A DNA stretch of 64,000 nt from Bacteroidota bacterium (GCA_029560875.1 JAKQKB010000076.1:1-64000); one strand, 5' to 3'; numbered from the stretch's first letter, positions 44,978-55,341 are shown. Numbers and translations are program-made. The notes: generated by a model from the sequence alone, not told the origin.

Positions 44978-47203
44978 CTATGAAATTTTTATTCCAAGGA
45001 AAGTAACATCATCAACCTGAACATTATTTCCTTTCCACTGAGTAAACGATTCTATTAGTTGGTCTTTTTGCTTACACATTGGTTGGTTTGCAATACTGCA
45101 AAGCAATGTTCTGAGCTCGGTGTAACGGAATTTCTTCCCATTTGGTCCCCCAAACTGGTCTGTGTAACCATCGGTAAATATGTATATCGTATCTCCTTCA
45201 AGTAGTTGTACACTATGGGTTGAGAATGGGCTTCTGTCCAGAACGTATCCAATGGATTGCTTATCGCACTTTATTTGGTAAAGTGTATGCTCATCCGAGT
45301 TATGTAAAATAATTGATGACGGTGCAGGAGCAGATGATTTGCGTAAAATATGTAAGTAGATATTCGCCCCAGAAAATTTTAGTTCCTTTGTTTTTGGGTT
45401 GTAGTTACAGAATGCTATGTCCATTCCATCAAAAATTTCTGCCCCTTCGCGTTGTTCAAAGGAGTTGTGGAATAGCTCGTTAAGTTCGTTTAGTACATCA
45501 CCCGGATGGGTTTCGCCCATTTCACTTACAATTTGGTTTAACCCAAAAGTACCAATAATGCTCATAAAAGCACCTGGTGCGCCATGGCCAGTACAATCGG
45601 CAACCGCAAAAAGAATTTGTTCATTAACTGATTTTAGCCAGTAAAAGTCGCCACTAACCAATTCCTTTGGTAGGAATATAAGGAAGGATTCCTTGAAAAA
45701 ATCTTCGGGTTGCTGGGCTGAGCGTAGTATGGCTTTTTGGATTCTGCGGGCGTAATTTAAACTATCTGTAATATCTCTGGTTCTGTTTTCCAGAAGATTT
45801 TTTTGTTTTTCTATTTCTGTTTTTTGGTTTGTAAGTAGGGCATTTGCTTTTTTCTTTATTCTGTATTCTCTAATTGCAAATGCAATAACACCAAATGAAA
45901 GGGCAAGGATTATAACGAGTAACCGAACCTTTAATTTTTGCTGTTTCAGTTTTTCGTTGTTGCGAATAAGAAGTTCATTCTGATTGAAGATTTCTTTTTC
46001 CTTGATTCTTATGGTGGCTTGGTTCTCAAGTCGGTTTGCTTCGCTTATCTTTTGTAAGTTAAATAGGCTATCCGTTATGTTTACATATCTATTTAAATTG
46101 CTATAAGCCTGATTTTGTTGACCACTTAAACCGTAAATTTTTGCTAATCCTTTATATGCCTGACGTGTAAAATTATTGAGATTTCCTTCTCTTGCAATCC
46201 TTACGCATTGGTTATACGAATCAATAGCCTTTAAATTATTTCCAGATTCTTTGTAGGCATTGCCAAGGTTAAAAAGGGTGGTGGCTAACCCGAATTTATC
46301 GTTAATGTTTGTTTGCTCTCGGGTTACACTATTAAAAGTTTCAATGGCCGAGGTGAACTTTCTGTTTTTTAGTAAAACTTGCCCGTTTAATGTTTTTGCA
46401 CGCAAGTGGAATTTTTTACTAATTGGTTGAAGTATCAAACTGGCTCTTTTAAGGTGACTTTGAGCTTCAAATAACTTTTCCTTCTGTAACTCAAGCGTTA
46501 CAAGACTTAAGTAAGCCAAACCTATATTTAGCGAATCGTTTGCAGAGCTCAAGAGTGCAATTGATTTTTCAATGTACGATTGTGCTGTAGTATAGTTTCC
46601 AAGTTCGGTATGAACAACCCCTTGCGCTCTATGTATTTTAGCCAGACTAAGCGAGTCTCCAGTATTTTTAAAAAATTCAATGGCCGTAAGGTTTATTTCC
46701 ATTGAATTTGATAAACGCCCCAAGTATTCCTCTGCATTTGCAATTGCAAGTAAATACCAGGTAATTTTTGATGTATCCTTTATTGCCTCGCTAAGTCTAT
46801 ATCCATTATATAGGTATTCTGTTGATTCCCAAATAAGGTCTTTCGCGAAATGTATCTCACTCAGCAAATGGTATACTATCTCGGTTTGCTGTTCTCTGCC
46901 TACTTCATTCGCAACCATTAATGCCTGGTTGGCATAGATTAGTGCGTTCTCTAAATCATTACTGTTGTAGTAAAGTCTTGCTTTTAAAGTAAGAGCATCT
47001 ACTAAACCCGACCTATTTCCAGATGCCTCAAGTTGAAGTATTTTATTATTTATGCTATTAAGGGAGTCTTGATTTATACTAGGGGATTGATTTGCTGACG
47101 ATTTTATAACATTAGACGTTTCTGCCCATAAGTATTTTGGAGCACAAATAATTGCCACAAATAGAAAAGTATACGATAGGATTTTAATAGTTCTATTCTG
47201 CAT
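44978..47203 (-). CDS. TPR-domain SpoIIE-type serine phosphatase, membrane-bound
   Basis: This is a regulatory PP2C-like phosphatase. From ATG 47203 (MQNRTIKILSY) there are 741 residues: a signal peptide or anchor (to YLWA), about seven TPR units (roughly 40-370), a membrane span (about 420-440) and a coiled linker. A SpoIIE domain follows (about 490-741) with LPKELVSGDFYW, VADCTGHGAPGAFMS and YIFTDGYTDQFGG. It senses in the periplasm and acts in the cytoplasm, probably on an anti-sigma antagonist or a partner-switch protein not seen here. The ORF is open to 47227. The hybrid kinase gene upstream ends 63 bases before this start on the same strand, suggesting a signalling pair. Confidence 0.88.
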   Translation of the reverse strand: MQNRTIKILSYTFLFVAIICAPKYLWAETSNVIKSSANQSPSINQDSLNSINNKILQLEASGNRSGLVDALTLKARLYYNSNDLENALIYANQALMVANEVGREQQTEIVYHLLSEIHFAKDLIWESTEYLYNGYRLSEAIKDTSKITWYLLAIANAEEYLGRLSNSMEINLTAIEFFKNTGDSLSLAKIHRAQGVVHTELGNYTTAQSYIEKSIALLSSANDSLNIGLAYLSLVTLELQKEKLFEAQSHLKRASLILQPISKKFHLRAKTLNGQVLLKNRKFTSAIETFNSVTREQTNINDKFGLATTLFNLGNAYKESGNNLKAIDSYNQCVRIAREGNLNNFTRQAYKGLAKIYGLSGQQNQAYSNLNRYVNITDSLFNLQKISEANRLENQATIRIKEKEIFNQNELLIRNNEKLKQQKLKVRLLVIILALSFGVIAFAIREYRIKKKANALLTNQKTEIEKQKNLLENRTRDITDSLNYARRIQKAILRSAQQPEDFFKESFLIFLPKELVSGDFYWLKSVNEQILFAVADCTGHGAPGAFMSIIGTFGLNQIVSEMGETHPGDVLNELNELFHNSFEQREGAEIFDGMDIAFCNYNPKTKELKFSGANIYLHILRKSSAPAPSSIILHNSDEHTLYQIKCDKQSIGYVLDRSPFSTHSVQLLEGDTIYIFTDGYTDQFGGPNGKKFRYTELRTLLCSIANQPMCKQKDQLIESFTQWKGNNVQVDDVTFLGIKIS

Positions 47204-47266
47204 AACAACTCCAAGTAAAAGGGTCAATAATTGTTTTAAATATTTAGCAATTACAATATTACTAAA

Positions 47267-49237
47267 TTAACTTTGAACTAGTACCTGATTTAACAAATAT
47301 AATAAAGCATCGGCTGATATTGGTTTTGCCAAGTAATAATCGCATCCAGCATCAAGGGCTTTAGCCCTTTCGTCGGCAAGCGCATAGGCTGTTTGAGCAA
47401 TTACTGGAACGGCTGGTTTTATCTTTTTTATTCTTTGTGTGGCCTCAAATCCATCCATCTCTGGGAGTTGTATGTCCATTAGAATTATATCAATATTGGC
47501 TTTATGTGAAATACAATCCACCGCTTCCTTCCCATTAAGTGCTCTAATAATCTTTAATCCTGTTGGTTTTAGCAATTCTTGTAAATAAATAAAGTTAGCT
47601 TCGTTATCCTCAACAATTAATGCGGTTTTGCCTAAATATGATTTTGATAAATTACTTGGAACTATTTTTTCTAATGGCTGTTTGTTACCTAAATCTGGAA
47701 TAATTAGAGGTAGTGTAAACATAAACTTGGAACCAATATTAGGGGTTGATTCAACCCAAATACGTCCGCCCATTAATTCTACTAATTTTTTTGTTATGGC
47801 TAATCCCAGCCCTGTGCCCCCAAATTGGCGAGTGGCAGAATCGTCGGCTTGACGGAACCTGTCGAAAATTATTTGTTGCTGCTCGGGGGAGATTCCTATA
47901 CCGCTATCCTTAACGTAAAACTGAATGGTTGCATTGTTCGGGATTTCATATCCAAACTCAATACTACCTGCAAATGTGAACTTAAGTGCATTGCTCAAAA
48001 GGTTAAGCAGTACTTGCTTTAAGCGGAAACTATCGCAAAGTAGCCACTGAGGATTTCCGTCCCTGTTGCTCTGTCTTACTATTTGAATATCGTCTTTCTT
48101 GAGTCGTTTTTTTTCAGATATGCATGTGTGCTGAAGTTCGTTTAGTAGCTCATCAATATTCGATGTGCTTCGCTTCATTTTTAGCTGTCCTGCTTCAATC
48201 TTCGCTAAATCAATAATATCGTCAACTAAATTTAAGAGTAGTTTGCCGTTATTAACAATATGCTGTGTGTATACCTCTCGTTTTTCAGTTTGAATGTTTT
48301 TGCGAGATATTAGTTCCGAAAACCCCAGAATTGCGTTCATTGGGGTTCGGATTTCGTGGCTCATATTGGCCAAAAATGCCGATTTTAAGGTATCCGATTC
48401 AACAGCTTTTTCTTTTGCAAGTAGAAGTTCTGCTTCGTTTTCCTTTCTTTGAATACTAGTTGCAATTTGAGTTGAAATGAATTTTAAAACATCCAAATCT
48501 TCTTGATTGAAAGCATTAATGTTCTGATAATTTTGAACTACAATAACGCCAATTATATCATTTTTTATTTTAAGCGGAACGCCCATCCAGCATAGCGCAT
48601 CAGGGCCATAAAATTCTAGGTTGTGTTTCTTTTGTATTCGCTTTATCTGCTTTTGATTAAGAATAACTGCTTTCCCTGTTTTAGCAACTAGTAGTGCAAA
48701 TGTATTTCCTTTAGGGTACAGCTCTTTAATGTTGTGTGAATCTGAAAGATATGCGAGATTTAGACTTAATCGAAATTTATCAAAAAGAACGATGTAGAGG
48801 TTATTCGCATCAAAAAGGTTGTTCAGTTCATCCTGAATTGTTCTGTAAAAGTGTGTGAGATTTTTTGATTCTGACTCGAATTGAGAGATATTGAGCAGAA
48901 GTTTATTTATCCGTTCCTGCCTGAATTCTGTTGTTATATCCTTAAACCAAACAATGTATTTCTCATTTTTTTGTGAATCAATATTTTTTACAACAACTTT
49001 AAACCTAAAGGATTGGTTGTTTGAGTGATGTGTAAATTCAAAATCGTTTAATCGGGCAATGCTCCGCCGTTTAATGCTTGGAAAAATTCCTCGAATTTTT
49101 GTCCCTTCCGCACATTGATTATTGGTTATGTTTTTAAGTTGATTTGTACAACGGATTACAATTCCCTTTGCGTTTACAGTAATACCATAATCTGGAATAC
49201 TTTCAAATACACCATTATGATTTTCTTCAACTTGCAT
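47267..49237 (-). CDS. Hybrid sensor histidine kinase (PAS-GAF-HisKA-HATPase-REC)
   Basis: The cytoplasmic sensor kinase has 656 residues: a PAS-like domain (about 10-125) and a GAF domain (about 140-270, GVPLKIKNDIIGVIVVQNYQ). HisKA carries [11 protein letters not shown] (His294), and the HATPase has DSGIGISPEQ and [10 protein letters not shown] receiver (about 535-656) has LIVEDNE and Asp588 in LMDIQLPEMDG. The receiver is fused, so an external output partner (histidine phosphotransferase or the adjacent phosphatase) may exist. It lies upstream of the TPR-SpoIIE gene. Confidence 0.92.
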   Translation of the reverse strand: MQVEENHNGVFESIPDYGITVNAKGIVIRCTNQLKNITNNQCAEGTKIRGIFPSIKRRSIARLNDFEFTHHSNNQSFRFKVVVKNIDSQKNEKYIVWFKDITTEFRQERINKLLLNISQFESESKNLTHFYRTIQDELNNLFDANNLYIVLFDKFRLSLNLAYLSDSHNIKELYPKGNTFALLVAKTGKAVILNQKQIKRIQKKHNLEFYGPDALCWMGVPLKIKNDIIGVIVVQNYQNINAFNQEDLDVLKFISTQIATSIQRKENEAELLLAKEKAVESDTLKSAFLANMSHEIRTPMNAILGFSELISRKNIQTEKREVYTQHIVNNGKLLLNLVDDIIDLAKIEAGQLKMKRSTSNIDELLNELQHTCISEKKRLKKDDIQIVRQSNRDGNPQWLLCDSFRLKQVLLNLLSNALKFTFAGSIEFGYEIPNNATIQFYVKDSGIGISPEQQQIIFDRFRQADDSATRQFGGTGLGLAITKKLVELMGGRIWVESTPNIGSKFMFTLPLIIPDLGNKQPLEKIVPSNLSKSYLGKTALIVEDNEANFIYLQELLKPTGLKIIRALNGKEAVDCISHKANIDIILMDIQLPEMDGFEATQRIKKIKPAVPVIAQTAYALADERAKALDAGCDYYLAKPISADALLYLLNQVLVQS

Positions 49238-49327
49238 CCAATATCAATTTAAATTGTATAGCTCTATAAATATAGCATTTATTTGTGAATTGGATTTGAA
49301 TAGAATAGTGTATCGAAATTAAAAATA

Positions 49328-50095
49328 TTATAGAATTTCGAATCTATCCGCATCCAAATGAACAGGAAAACTCTCGCGGATTTTTTTAAGATTATCCAGA
49401 GATAATGTTGCAGTTATTATTTCGTCCCGATTTGGGTTTGCAATTGCAATAGGTTGACCCAGCGGGTCAATTATCTGGGAATCGCCAAAATGCTTAACAC
49501 CATTGCCATCGTCACCGACTCTATTGCAAGCGGCTACGTAGCACTGATTTTCAATTGCTCGGGCAACTAGCAATGAGTTCCATGCATATCGCCTGCGTTC
49601 TGGAAAGTTTGCAACAAGGAGTATTAAATCGTAATCGTTTCTATTTCGGCTCCATACTGGGAAACGTAAATCGTAACATACGAGTAGCAGAATTCTCCAC
49701 CCCATATAGTTAACCACAACTCTTTTGTTTCCAGCGCTGTAGTTTTTATCTTCGCCGGCCATTCTAAACAGGTGCCTTTTGTCGTAGTAAACTATATCGC
49801 CATTGGGATATGCAAAAATCATTCGGTTAAAATAATTACTGTTTTCTTTCGCAATGTAGCTTCCCGTTAGGGCTATGCTATTCTCAGTGGCCATTTTGCT
49901 CATCCATGCTGATGTTTCGCCAGGGTATAAATCGGCAAATCCTTGTGGGTTCATGCTAAAACCAGTTGTAAACATCTCAGGCAGTAGAATTAAATCGGAG
50001 TTGTGTGCAACTTCTTTTATCTTTTTTTCAAAGTTGATTTTATTGGCATTTGGATTTTCCCATTCAAGCCCAGATTGTATTATAGTTACCCGCAT
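49328..50095 (-). CDS. Nitrilase-superfamily omega-amidase (YafV-like)
   Basis: This carbon-nitrogen hydrolase probably deamidates alpha-keto acid amides (methionine-salvage/repair type). The 255 residues carry the full triad: Glu40 (LLPEMF), Lys106 (YYDKRHLF) and Cys140 (LLVCYDLRFPVW). It starts MRVTIIQSG and is followed in the same direction by nothing close; upstream on the same strand lies an aminotransferase gene, 24 bases away. Pairing of an omega-amidase with an aminotransferase is common in glutamine-transaminase pathways. Confidence 0.88.
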   Translation of the reverse strand: MRVTIIQSGLEWENPNANKINFEKKIKEVAHNSDLILLPEMFTTGFSMNPQGFADLYPGETSAWMSKMATENSIALTGSYIAKENSNYFNRMIFAYPNGDIVYYDKRHLFRMAGEDKNYSAGNKRVVVNYMGWRILLLVCYDLRFPVWSRNRNDYDLILLVANFPERRRYAWNSLLVARAIENQCYVAACNRVGDDGNGVKHFGDSQIIDPLGQPIAIANPNRDEIITATLSLDNLKKIRESFPVHLDADRFEIL

Positions 50096-50119
50096 TTTGT
50101 TTACAGTTTATTTGCAATT

Positions 50120-50959
50120 TTATACCAATTTCCAGCGGTTTATTTCATTTTGCACAAGCGTATCGTACTCTGTGCTAATCTGTTTGATTAAATCGATATT
50201 GACGTTTAATTCAATGTCATCAATTTTATTAATTGCAAGTACTCCTGGCGATGTTCCAGTTATAAAGGCGCCATCAATTTCAGTGAGTTGCTTTTCGTTC
50301 AAGCATTGCTGTGCAATATCAATGTTTAATTTTTTGCAGATATCTATTACCTTAAGGCGAGTGATTCCTCCTAGCACCAAATTTAGAGGTGCTGTGTAAA
50401 GTTTTTTGTTAGCAACAAAAAATACATTGGAGCGGCTACCCTCGGTTATCTGCCCTGTCTCGTTTATCATTAAAACCTCGTAGCATAGGTTGTTTGCAAT
50501 TACCTTATCGGCATAGGTTCTAAGGGTTTTATTTTCGGCTTTAACCTCAGGGTTATTTCTAGTTGCCGAAATTGTTTTTACATAAACACCATTTATCTTA
50601 TCGTCTGTGCTAGGGTATTTTGAAGGAATAAAGAATACCGTTATGTTTGGCTGTGCGTTTTCAGCCTTATAGGATGCTATTAACTTGATGTTTTGCTGTT
50701 CAACAGGGTTTATATGTAAAAGTTCTTTTATAGATTTTCTGAGTGAATTTAAATCGATAGTTTTAAATTTGCTGAGTTCAATGGATTGCCTCATTCTACT
50801 TAAATGCTCATCCAGAAAAATAGGGGCAGAGTCACTAATTTTAATTACTTCGTAAATTACCTTCTCTCCACTTATAATATTATCGTTAAATTCCGAAATG
50901 GTTTTTAACCTTCCATTGTGAAGAAAATATTGTGGGTTTGAATTAACCAATTTGCTCAT
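50120..50959 (-). CDS. Class IV aminotransferase (BCAT/ADC lyase-like)
   Basis: This is a PLP fold-IV enzyme. The 279 residues have SGEKVIYEVIKI near the start, a PLP lysine in NKTLRTY (Lys144), and the ITEGSRSNVFFV signature. GGITRLKVIDICKKL and TGTSPGVLAIN follow. The family includes branched-chain aminotransferase, D-alanine aminotransferase and 4-amino-4-deoxychorismate lyase, which cannot be told apart here. It lies 24 bases upstream of the omega-amidase gene, probably one transcript. Confidence 0.85.
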   Translation of the reverse strand: MSKLVNSNPQYFLHNGRLKTISEFNDNIISGEKVIYEVIKISDSAPIFLDEHLSRMRQSIELSKFKTIDLNSLRKSIKELLHINPVEQQNIKLIASYKAENAQPNITVFFIPSKYPSTDDKINGVYVKTISATRNNPEVKAENKTLRTYADKVIANNLCYEVLMINETGQITEGSRSNVFFVANKKLYTAPLNLVLGGITRLKVIDICKKLNIDIAQQCLNEKQLTEIDGAFITGTSPGVLAINKIDDIELNVNIDLIKQISTEYDTLVQNEINRWKLV

Positions 50960-50981
50960 TTTTTTGAAAAAAGTAATCGTG

Positions 50982-50989
50982 CAAATTTA
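50982..50989 (-). promoter_or_regulatory. -7 box of aminotransferase-amidase genes
   Basis: TAAATTTG on the minus strand, 23 bases upstream of the start, fits TAnnTTTG. Confidence 0.4.
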
Positions 50990-51033
50990 GTAATCATTTG
51001 CAGTTTGATATTGATTTTAATCCTTTGGAACAA

Positions 51034-52188
51034 TTACTTTTTTACAATTTTATTCTTATAATAATCGTCTAGAATGCTTTCGATTAATGGAGTGTAGAAT
51101 GTATTGAAGAATTCTGTTTTTTCCGTTTTCTTCTGTAGCAACTTGTTCCAGAATTTGCCATAGGCAATTTTGGATGTTGAGGTTTTAACAGGGTTCTCGG
51201 CAAAATCGCCAGCAAAATAGAAGGTTGGTTCATTTTCGGATGCTTGAATTATAGCAGGAAAACTTGCATTAAGACCAAGTTTGTTGAGTTGTTCTTTACC
51301 TTTTTCGGTTAAATCGAGATTGAAATTTGCATGAACAGTTGCTGTAACGCTTGGAACAATAAATTCGAACCAGCAAGGGTATAGTGTTTTCTTTGGAAGT
51401 TTAAATTGCTTTTCGCCGCTAGCAGTAGCTTCAATAATAGGGGTTAAGGTTTTTAGCGATTCCTCCAGTTCTAAAACATCAATTAAACCATCGTTGCTAA
51501 TAAGAATAATTCCTTTACTCTGCTTTGGCCAAGGTTTTAGGTGTTGCGATTCATATAGTTTAGGAATCCATTCTGCAGGCCCGTATGGTTTTTCAGGGTC
51601 TAGTGTGTTAAAAACCCGTCCACACCAGCCTGTCCACATAAGATTGAATAGTTGTTCTGTTTTACTTCGGATTAGCGCATTGGTGGGGGTGCTGAACATA
51701 TTGTATTCGCCAATTATTAACTTACCGCTCTCCTTCATTTTTTTTAGGAGCAAAAAGTCGTTTTGGTTTAATCCGCCGTACACTTTTGACGAGTGAATAG
51801 GCTGTGTAATATTTTTGTACCACTCAAAAGAGTAAACACCATAACAATCGGTATAATAGGCCGCATCGTAAGCGGCGGCATAAGCATCAACCTCATTAAT
51901 ACGAATAGCCTTAAAATCAAAAATCTCGTTTTCTAAATCAATCGGAAAGAACCCCCAGTAGTCTCTGGAAACGGAGTATGGTTCGCCATCGGGGCCAACA
52001 TATCGGTTCTGATTTAACAACCAAACAAATGCCTTATGCTCAGGCCTATCTGAACGGATTACTGTTTTATCGAGTATGTAAATGTTGAGTTTTTTCTTAG
52101 GTTGAAATTTCCAAACAAAGAAAAGGGAAACAATGAGAAGTAAAACCAATATCAAAAGGATTGATACTTTTTTAATCAGTTTTTTCAT
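51034..52188 (-). CDS. Membrane-anchored protein of unknown function
   Basis: Not recognised. The 384 residues begin with a basic end (MKKLIKKV) and a membrane span (about 8-27, ILLILVLLLIVSLFFVWKFQ), so it may be anchored with the rest outside. The exported part (about 35-384) is alpha/beta, with many aromatic residues (DYWGFFPIDLENEIF, AAYDAAYYTDCYG, YGGLNQNDFLLLKKMKES), two Cys around 115 and 190, and a C-terminal helical tail. A glycosidase-like or receptor fold is possible but I see no catalytic signature. No operon partner is evident. Confidence 0.7.
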   Translation of the reverse strand: MKKLIKKVSILLILVLLLIVSLFFVWKFQPKKKLNIYILDKTVIRSDRPEHKAFVWLLNQNRYVGPDGEPYSVSRDYWGFFPIDLENEIFDFKAIRINEVDAYAAAYDAAYYTDCYGVYSFEWYKNITQPIHSSKVYGGLNQNDFLLLKKMKESGKLIIGEYNMFSTPTNALIRSKTEQLFNLMWTGWCGRVFNTLDPEKPYGPAEWIPKLYESQHLKPWPKQSKGIILISNDGLIDVLELEESLKTLTPIIEATASGEKQFKLPKKTLYPCWFEFIVPSVTATVHANFNLDLTEKGKEQLNKLGLNASFPAIIQASENEPTFYFAGDFAENPVKTSTSKIAYGKFWNKLLQKKTEKTEFFNTFYTPLIESILDDYYKNKIVKK

Positions 52189-52267
52189 TTTATGAGGGGT
52201 TATCGGATTATTAACTAAATCAACCTTATAGGAGGGAAAAATACAAAAAAATATTAACTATACCTTG

Positions 52268-52348
52268 TTTGCAAGGTAAATTTCTGGTAATGTTACTAAA
52301 TTATAGTAAGACTTGTAGTGTATTGGGTGATTCTGGAATGCAAGTCTT
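52268..52348. repeat. REP-like palindromes near methyltransferase stop
   Basis: A CCTTG/CAAGG hairpin near 52263-52276 and AAGACTTG (52308-52315) pairing with CAAGTCTT (52341-52348) lie in this gap. The second overlaps the stop codon of the downstream-reading methyltransferase gene. It lacks a T-run. Confidence 0.3.
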
Positions 52349-53225
52349 AAAACCTTGCAAATACTCCGTTCGGCATTATTCTCCCATAATTATCTGGAAC
52401 AACCAGTTCCCCTGATTCAATATTTTCCTTCTTAAAAATTGTATAGAGTAAACTTTTTGCAACATTGGACGAAAAGCCCATTGAGTAAAGGTTTAAAACA
52501 ATGAAGAAATTGTTTTTATCTGAAATTTCATAACAAACTTTCAGTAACTCATTCACTGATTTTTCAAGAATCCATTTCTCGCCACTGGGGCCACGTCCGT
52601 ATGCTGGAGGGTCTAGAATTATTCCATTGTAGGTTTTTCCTCGTTTAGCTTCGCGGTTTGCGTATTTTAGAGCATCCTCAATAACCCAGCGGATGTTTGA
52701 GAGACCCGATAGATTCATATTCTCATTGGCCCAGGTAACTGTTGGCTTAACTGAATCAACGTGGGTTACATCGGCACCTGCAGCGCAAGCCGCAAGCGAT
52801 GCTCCTCCAGTATAGGCAAATAGGTTCAGTACGGTTGGCTTTTGTAAGTTAAAACTTTTAACTCGGTCGTAAATAAAATTCCAGTTCGATGCCTGTTCCG
52901 GAAAAATTCCAACGTGCTTAAATGCGGTTAGACCAAGTCGGAACTTCAACTTCATTTCCTTGTAGTTATACTCCACGTACCATTGCTTTAGAGCGTTGGG
53001 CTTGCTTTCCCAATCGCCTCGCTCTGCTTCGGCCACATAATTGCCCTGTTTGTATATGAACGTTGAGTTGGCAAGTTTTTGCCACTCCTTTTGGGGTAGT
53101 GCCTTATCCCAAATTGCTTGGGGTTCGGGGCGTGCAACTACTTGATTTCCGAAACGTTCAAGTTTTTCGAAATTACCAGAGTCAATTAATTCGTAATCGG
53201 GCCAATTGGGTTGTAACTGGAGCAT
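52347..53225 (-). CDS. SAM-dependent methyltransferase (RlmI/RlmL-type rRNA methylase-like)
   Basis: The 292 residues end in a Rossmann methyltransferase domain: LNLFAYTGGASLAACAAGAD (SAM loop), THVDSVKPTVTWANENM, and the catalytic-type IILDPPAYGRG. The N-terminal part (about 1-110) is a compact beta-rich domain with few signatures. This arrangement matches 23S rRNA cytosine-5-type methylases, but the target base is not determined. It is monocistronic with a -7 box (53242-53249). Confidence 0.82.
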   Translation of the reverse strand: MLQLQPNWPDYELIDSGNFEKLERFGNQVVARPEPQAIWDKALPQKEWQKLANSTFIYKQGNYVAEAERGDWESKPNALKQWYVEYNYKEMKLKFRLGLTAFKHVGIFPEQASNWNFIYDRVKSFNLQKPTVLNLFAYTGGASLAACAAGADVTHVDSVKPTVTWANENMNLSGLSNIRWVIEDALKYANREAKRGKTYNGIILDPPAYGRGPSGEKWILEKSVNELLKVCYEISDKNNFFIVLNLYSMGFSSNVAKSLLYTIFKKENIESGELVVPDNYGRIMPNGVFARF

Positions 53226-53241
53226 ATAAAATAAATTTTTG

Positions 53242-53249
53242 CAAAGGTA
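53242..53249 (-). promoter_or_regulatory. -7 box of methyltransferase gene
   Basis: TACCTTTG on the minus strand, 17 bases upstream of the start, fits TAnnTTTG. Confidence 0.35.
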
Positions 53250-53355
53250 ATGGTTTTATTTTATAGTCCATATTCTATTGTCCATAGTCCATCAATAAAG
53301 GCAAATCTTAATTATCTATGAGCCCCTGTTAATAGTAAGGATTAAGTGTCTGGGT

Positions 53356-55341
53356 TTAAATTGCAATTTGGTTTATTTGATTTACTATAGCCCCTATTTC
53401 TTTTTCGGGTTTTAAGCAGGAATTGCCATAACAGATTTGAATTTCCGATTTCTTTTCGTCATCAATATGTTTATAAATAACATAAGGATGAATTACCCCT
53501 TTTTGAATTTCAATTAAGTCACCCATGCTTTTACCAACTTTTCCAATATGAACAACCCCTAGCGATTGTGCCAGAAACAGTTCTGTCCAAGCATAAACAA
53601 ATACTCCTCCGCTTTTTGTTATCTCCTCGATGTTAGCAAGCATTTGCAATGCCATCTTTTTGTAGGATTCGTTCGGAATAATTTCTGCCAAAAGAAATAG
53701 GTTAAAAGCCATTACTGCATTTGCCGAAGGCAAAACACCATCCATGAGTTCCATTTTACGGGCAATTAGCCTATTGCTGGTTGGGGTGTAGAAAAACATC
53801 CCTGAATTATCATCATAAAAATTGATAATTGTACTTTCTAGCAGTTGGTTAGCCTTGTCAATCCAACTCTTATCAAAAGTAGCATTGTAAAGCATTATTA
53901 GTGCTCGGATATAGTTGGCGTAATCGTCCAAAAGGGGTTCGGTATAAACCTTTCCTTTGCAAGAAATTCTATTCAGTTTTCCATTTACAAAATGGGTATC
54001 CTCAATATACCTGTTTGCCAGTAAGGCAAGGTCAAGGTAATTTCTATCTCCAAAACTAATATAGGCCTGAACCAAGGCGGAAATCATAAGCCCATTCCAC
54101 GATGTTATAATTTTATCGTCAACTAGAGGTGGAACTCTATGATTTCTGATATTATAAAGTTTCTCTAAACTTCTATTTAACCTGTACTCAATTTCTTTAG
54201 CGGGAATATTGAAAATGCTCTCAAGTTGTTCATCTGTGCTACATCGCATTAATACATTGGTGTTTTCCCAATTACCAGCAGGTGTAATGCCAAACGCTGC
54301 ACAGAAAATTTCCGAATCGTATCCCAACTCTTTTTCAACCTCGTCCTTTTTCCAGGTGTAGTATTCTCCTTCCTGACCATTGCAATCAGCATCCAATGCG
54401 CTGTAGAATCCGCCCAATGGCGATTGAAGTTTTTTGGTTATAAACTTAATTGTTTCATCAACCACTTTCTTGTATAGTGGGTTTGGGTTAACTCTATATG
54501 CTAATGAGTATAACTCAATGAGCTGAGCATTGTCGTAAAGCATTTTCTCAAAATGAGGCACATGCCATTTATCGTCCACAGAGTATCGGAAAAAACCTCC
54601 GCCTACGTGGTCGTATATACCACCTTCGGCAATTCGTTCAAGTGTTACTCCTACAAAATTGTTTATCTCGCTGCACTTAGAATGGTTGGAGTACTCAAGC
54701 ATCAACTTCATAAAACTTGGCATCGGAAATTTGGGTGCACCTTTTGTTCCTCCAAACTTATAGTCTAAGGTTCTTTTTATTACATCGATATTCTCCTTTA
54801 ACGATTCATTAGGGCTTTTAATACCAATATCTGCCTTACTATAGACTATCTCAGAGTTTGCAATTCCCTGTTCAAGTTCCTCTGCAACCTCTATAACTCT
54901 TTGTGGGTCTCTTAACCAGGTTTCGTTTAAACTATCCAGAATGTTTTTCCATTGCTCTTTAGGAAAGTAAGTTCCTCCGTAAACAGGTTTACCATCGGGT
55001 AAAGCAAAACAGTTCAAGGGCCAACCGCCGCGCCGGGTAATTATTTGAACGGCATTCATGTAAATCTGGTCAATATCGGGACGTTCCTCGCGGTCAACTT
55101 TTACACAAACATACTTGCTGTTCATAATTTCTGCCACCTCGAAGTCCGTAAACGATTCGTGCTCCATAACATGGCACCAATGGCAACTACTGTAGCCAAT
55201 GCTTATCAGAAGCAGTTTATTCTCTCGTTTAGCAATCTCAAAGGCTTCATCGCCCCATGGGTACCATTTAACTGGGTTGTAGGAATGTTGAAGTAAATAT
55301 GGGCTTACCTCGTTAACTAGGCTGTTTGGTTCATTTAACAT
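53356..55341 (-). CDS. YyaL/SSP411-type thioredoxin-domain protein
   Basis: The 661 residues have an N-terminal thioredoxin-like domain with [14 protein letters not shown] (Cys53, Cys56), [12 protein letters not shown] and [21 protein letters not shown] long alpha/alpha-barrel region follows (about 200-640, [14 protein letters not shown] and [20 protein letters not shown]) like N-acylglucosamine 2-epimerase folds. The family is widespread and its reaction is unknown; a role in thiol or sugar metabolism is only guessed. It is cytoplasmic. Confidence 0.9.
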   Translation of the reverse strand: MLNEPNSLVNEVSPYLLQHSYNPVKWYPWGDEAFEIAKRENKLLLISIGYSSCHWCHVMEHESFTDFEVAEIMNSKYVCVKVDREERPDIDQIYMNAVQIITRRGGWPLNCFALPDGKPVYGGTYFPKEQWKNILDSLNETWLRDPQRVIEVAEELEQGIANSEIVYSKADIGIKSPNESLKENIDVIKRTLDYKFGGTKGAPKFPMPSFMKLMLEYSNHSKCSEINNFVGVTLERIAEGGIYDHVGGGFFRYSVDDKWHVPHFEKMLYDNAQLIELYSLAYRVNPNPLYKKVVDETIKFITKKLQSPLGGFYSALDADCNGQEGEYYTWKKDEVEKELGYDSEIFCAAFGITPAGNWENTNVLMRCSTDEQLESIFNIPAKEIEYRLNRSLEKLYNIRNHRVPPLVDDKIITSWNGLMISALVQAYISFGDRNYLDLALLANRYIEDTHFVNGKLNRISCKGKVYTEPLLDDYANYIRALIMLYNATFDKSWIDKANQLLESTIINFYDDNSGMFFYTPTSNRLIARKMELMDGVLPSANAVMAFNLFLLAEIIPNESYKKMALQMLANIEEITKSGGVFVYAWTELFLAQSLGVVHIGKVGKSMGDLIEIQKGVIHPYVIYKHIDDEKKSEIQICYGNSCLKPEKEIGAIVNQINQIAI

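Noticed and set aside
49875-50399. 174-codon open frame on the plus strand across the amidase and aminotransferase genes
   Set aside because: It overlaps two well-supported genes on the other strand and has no signature.
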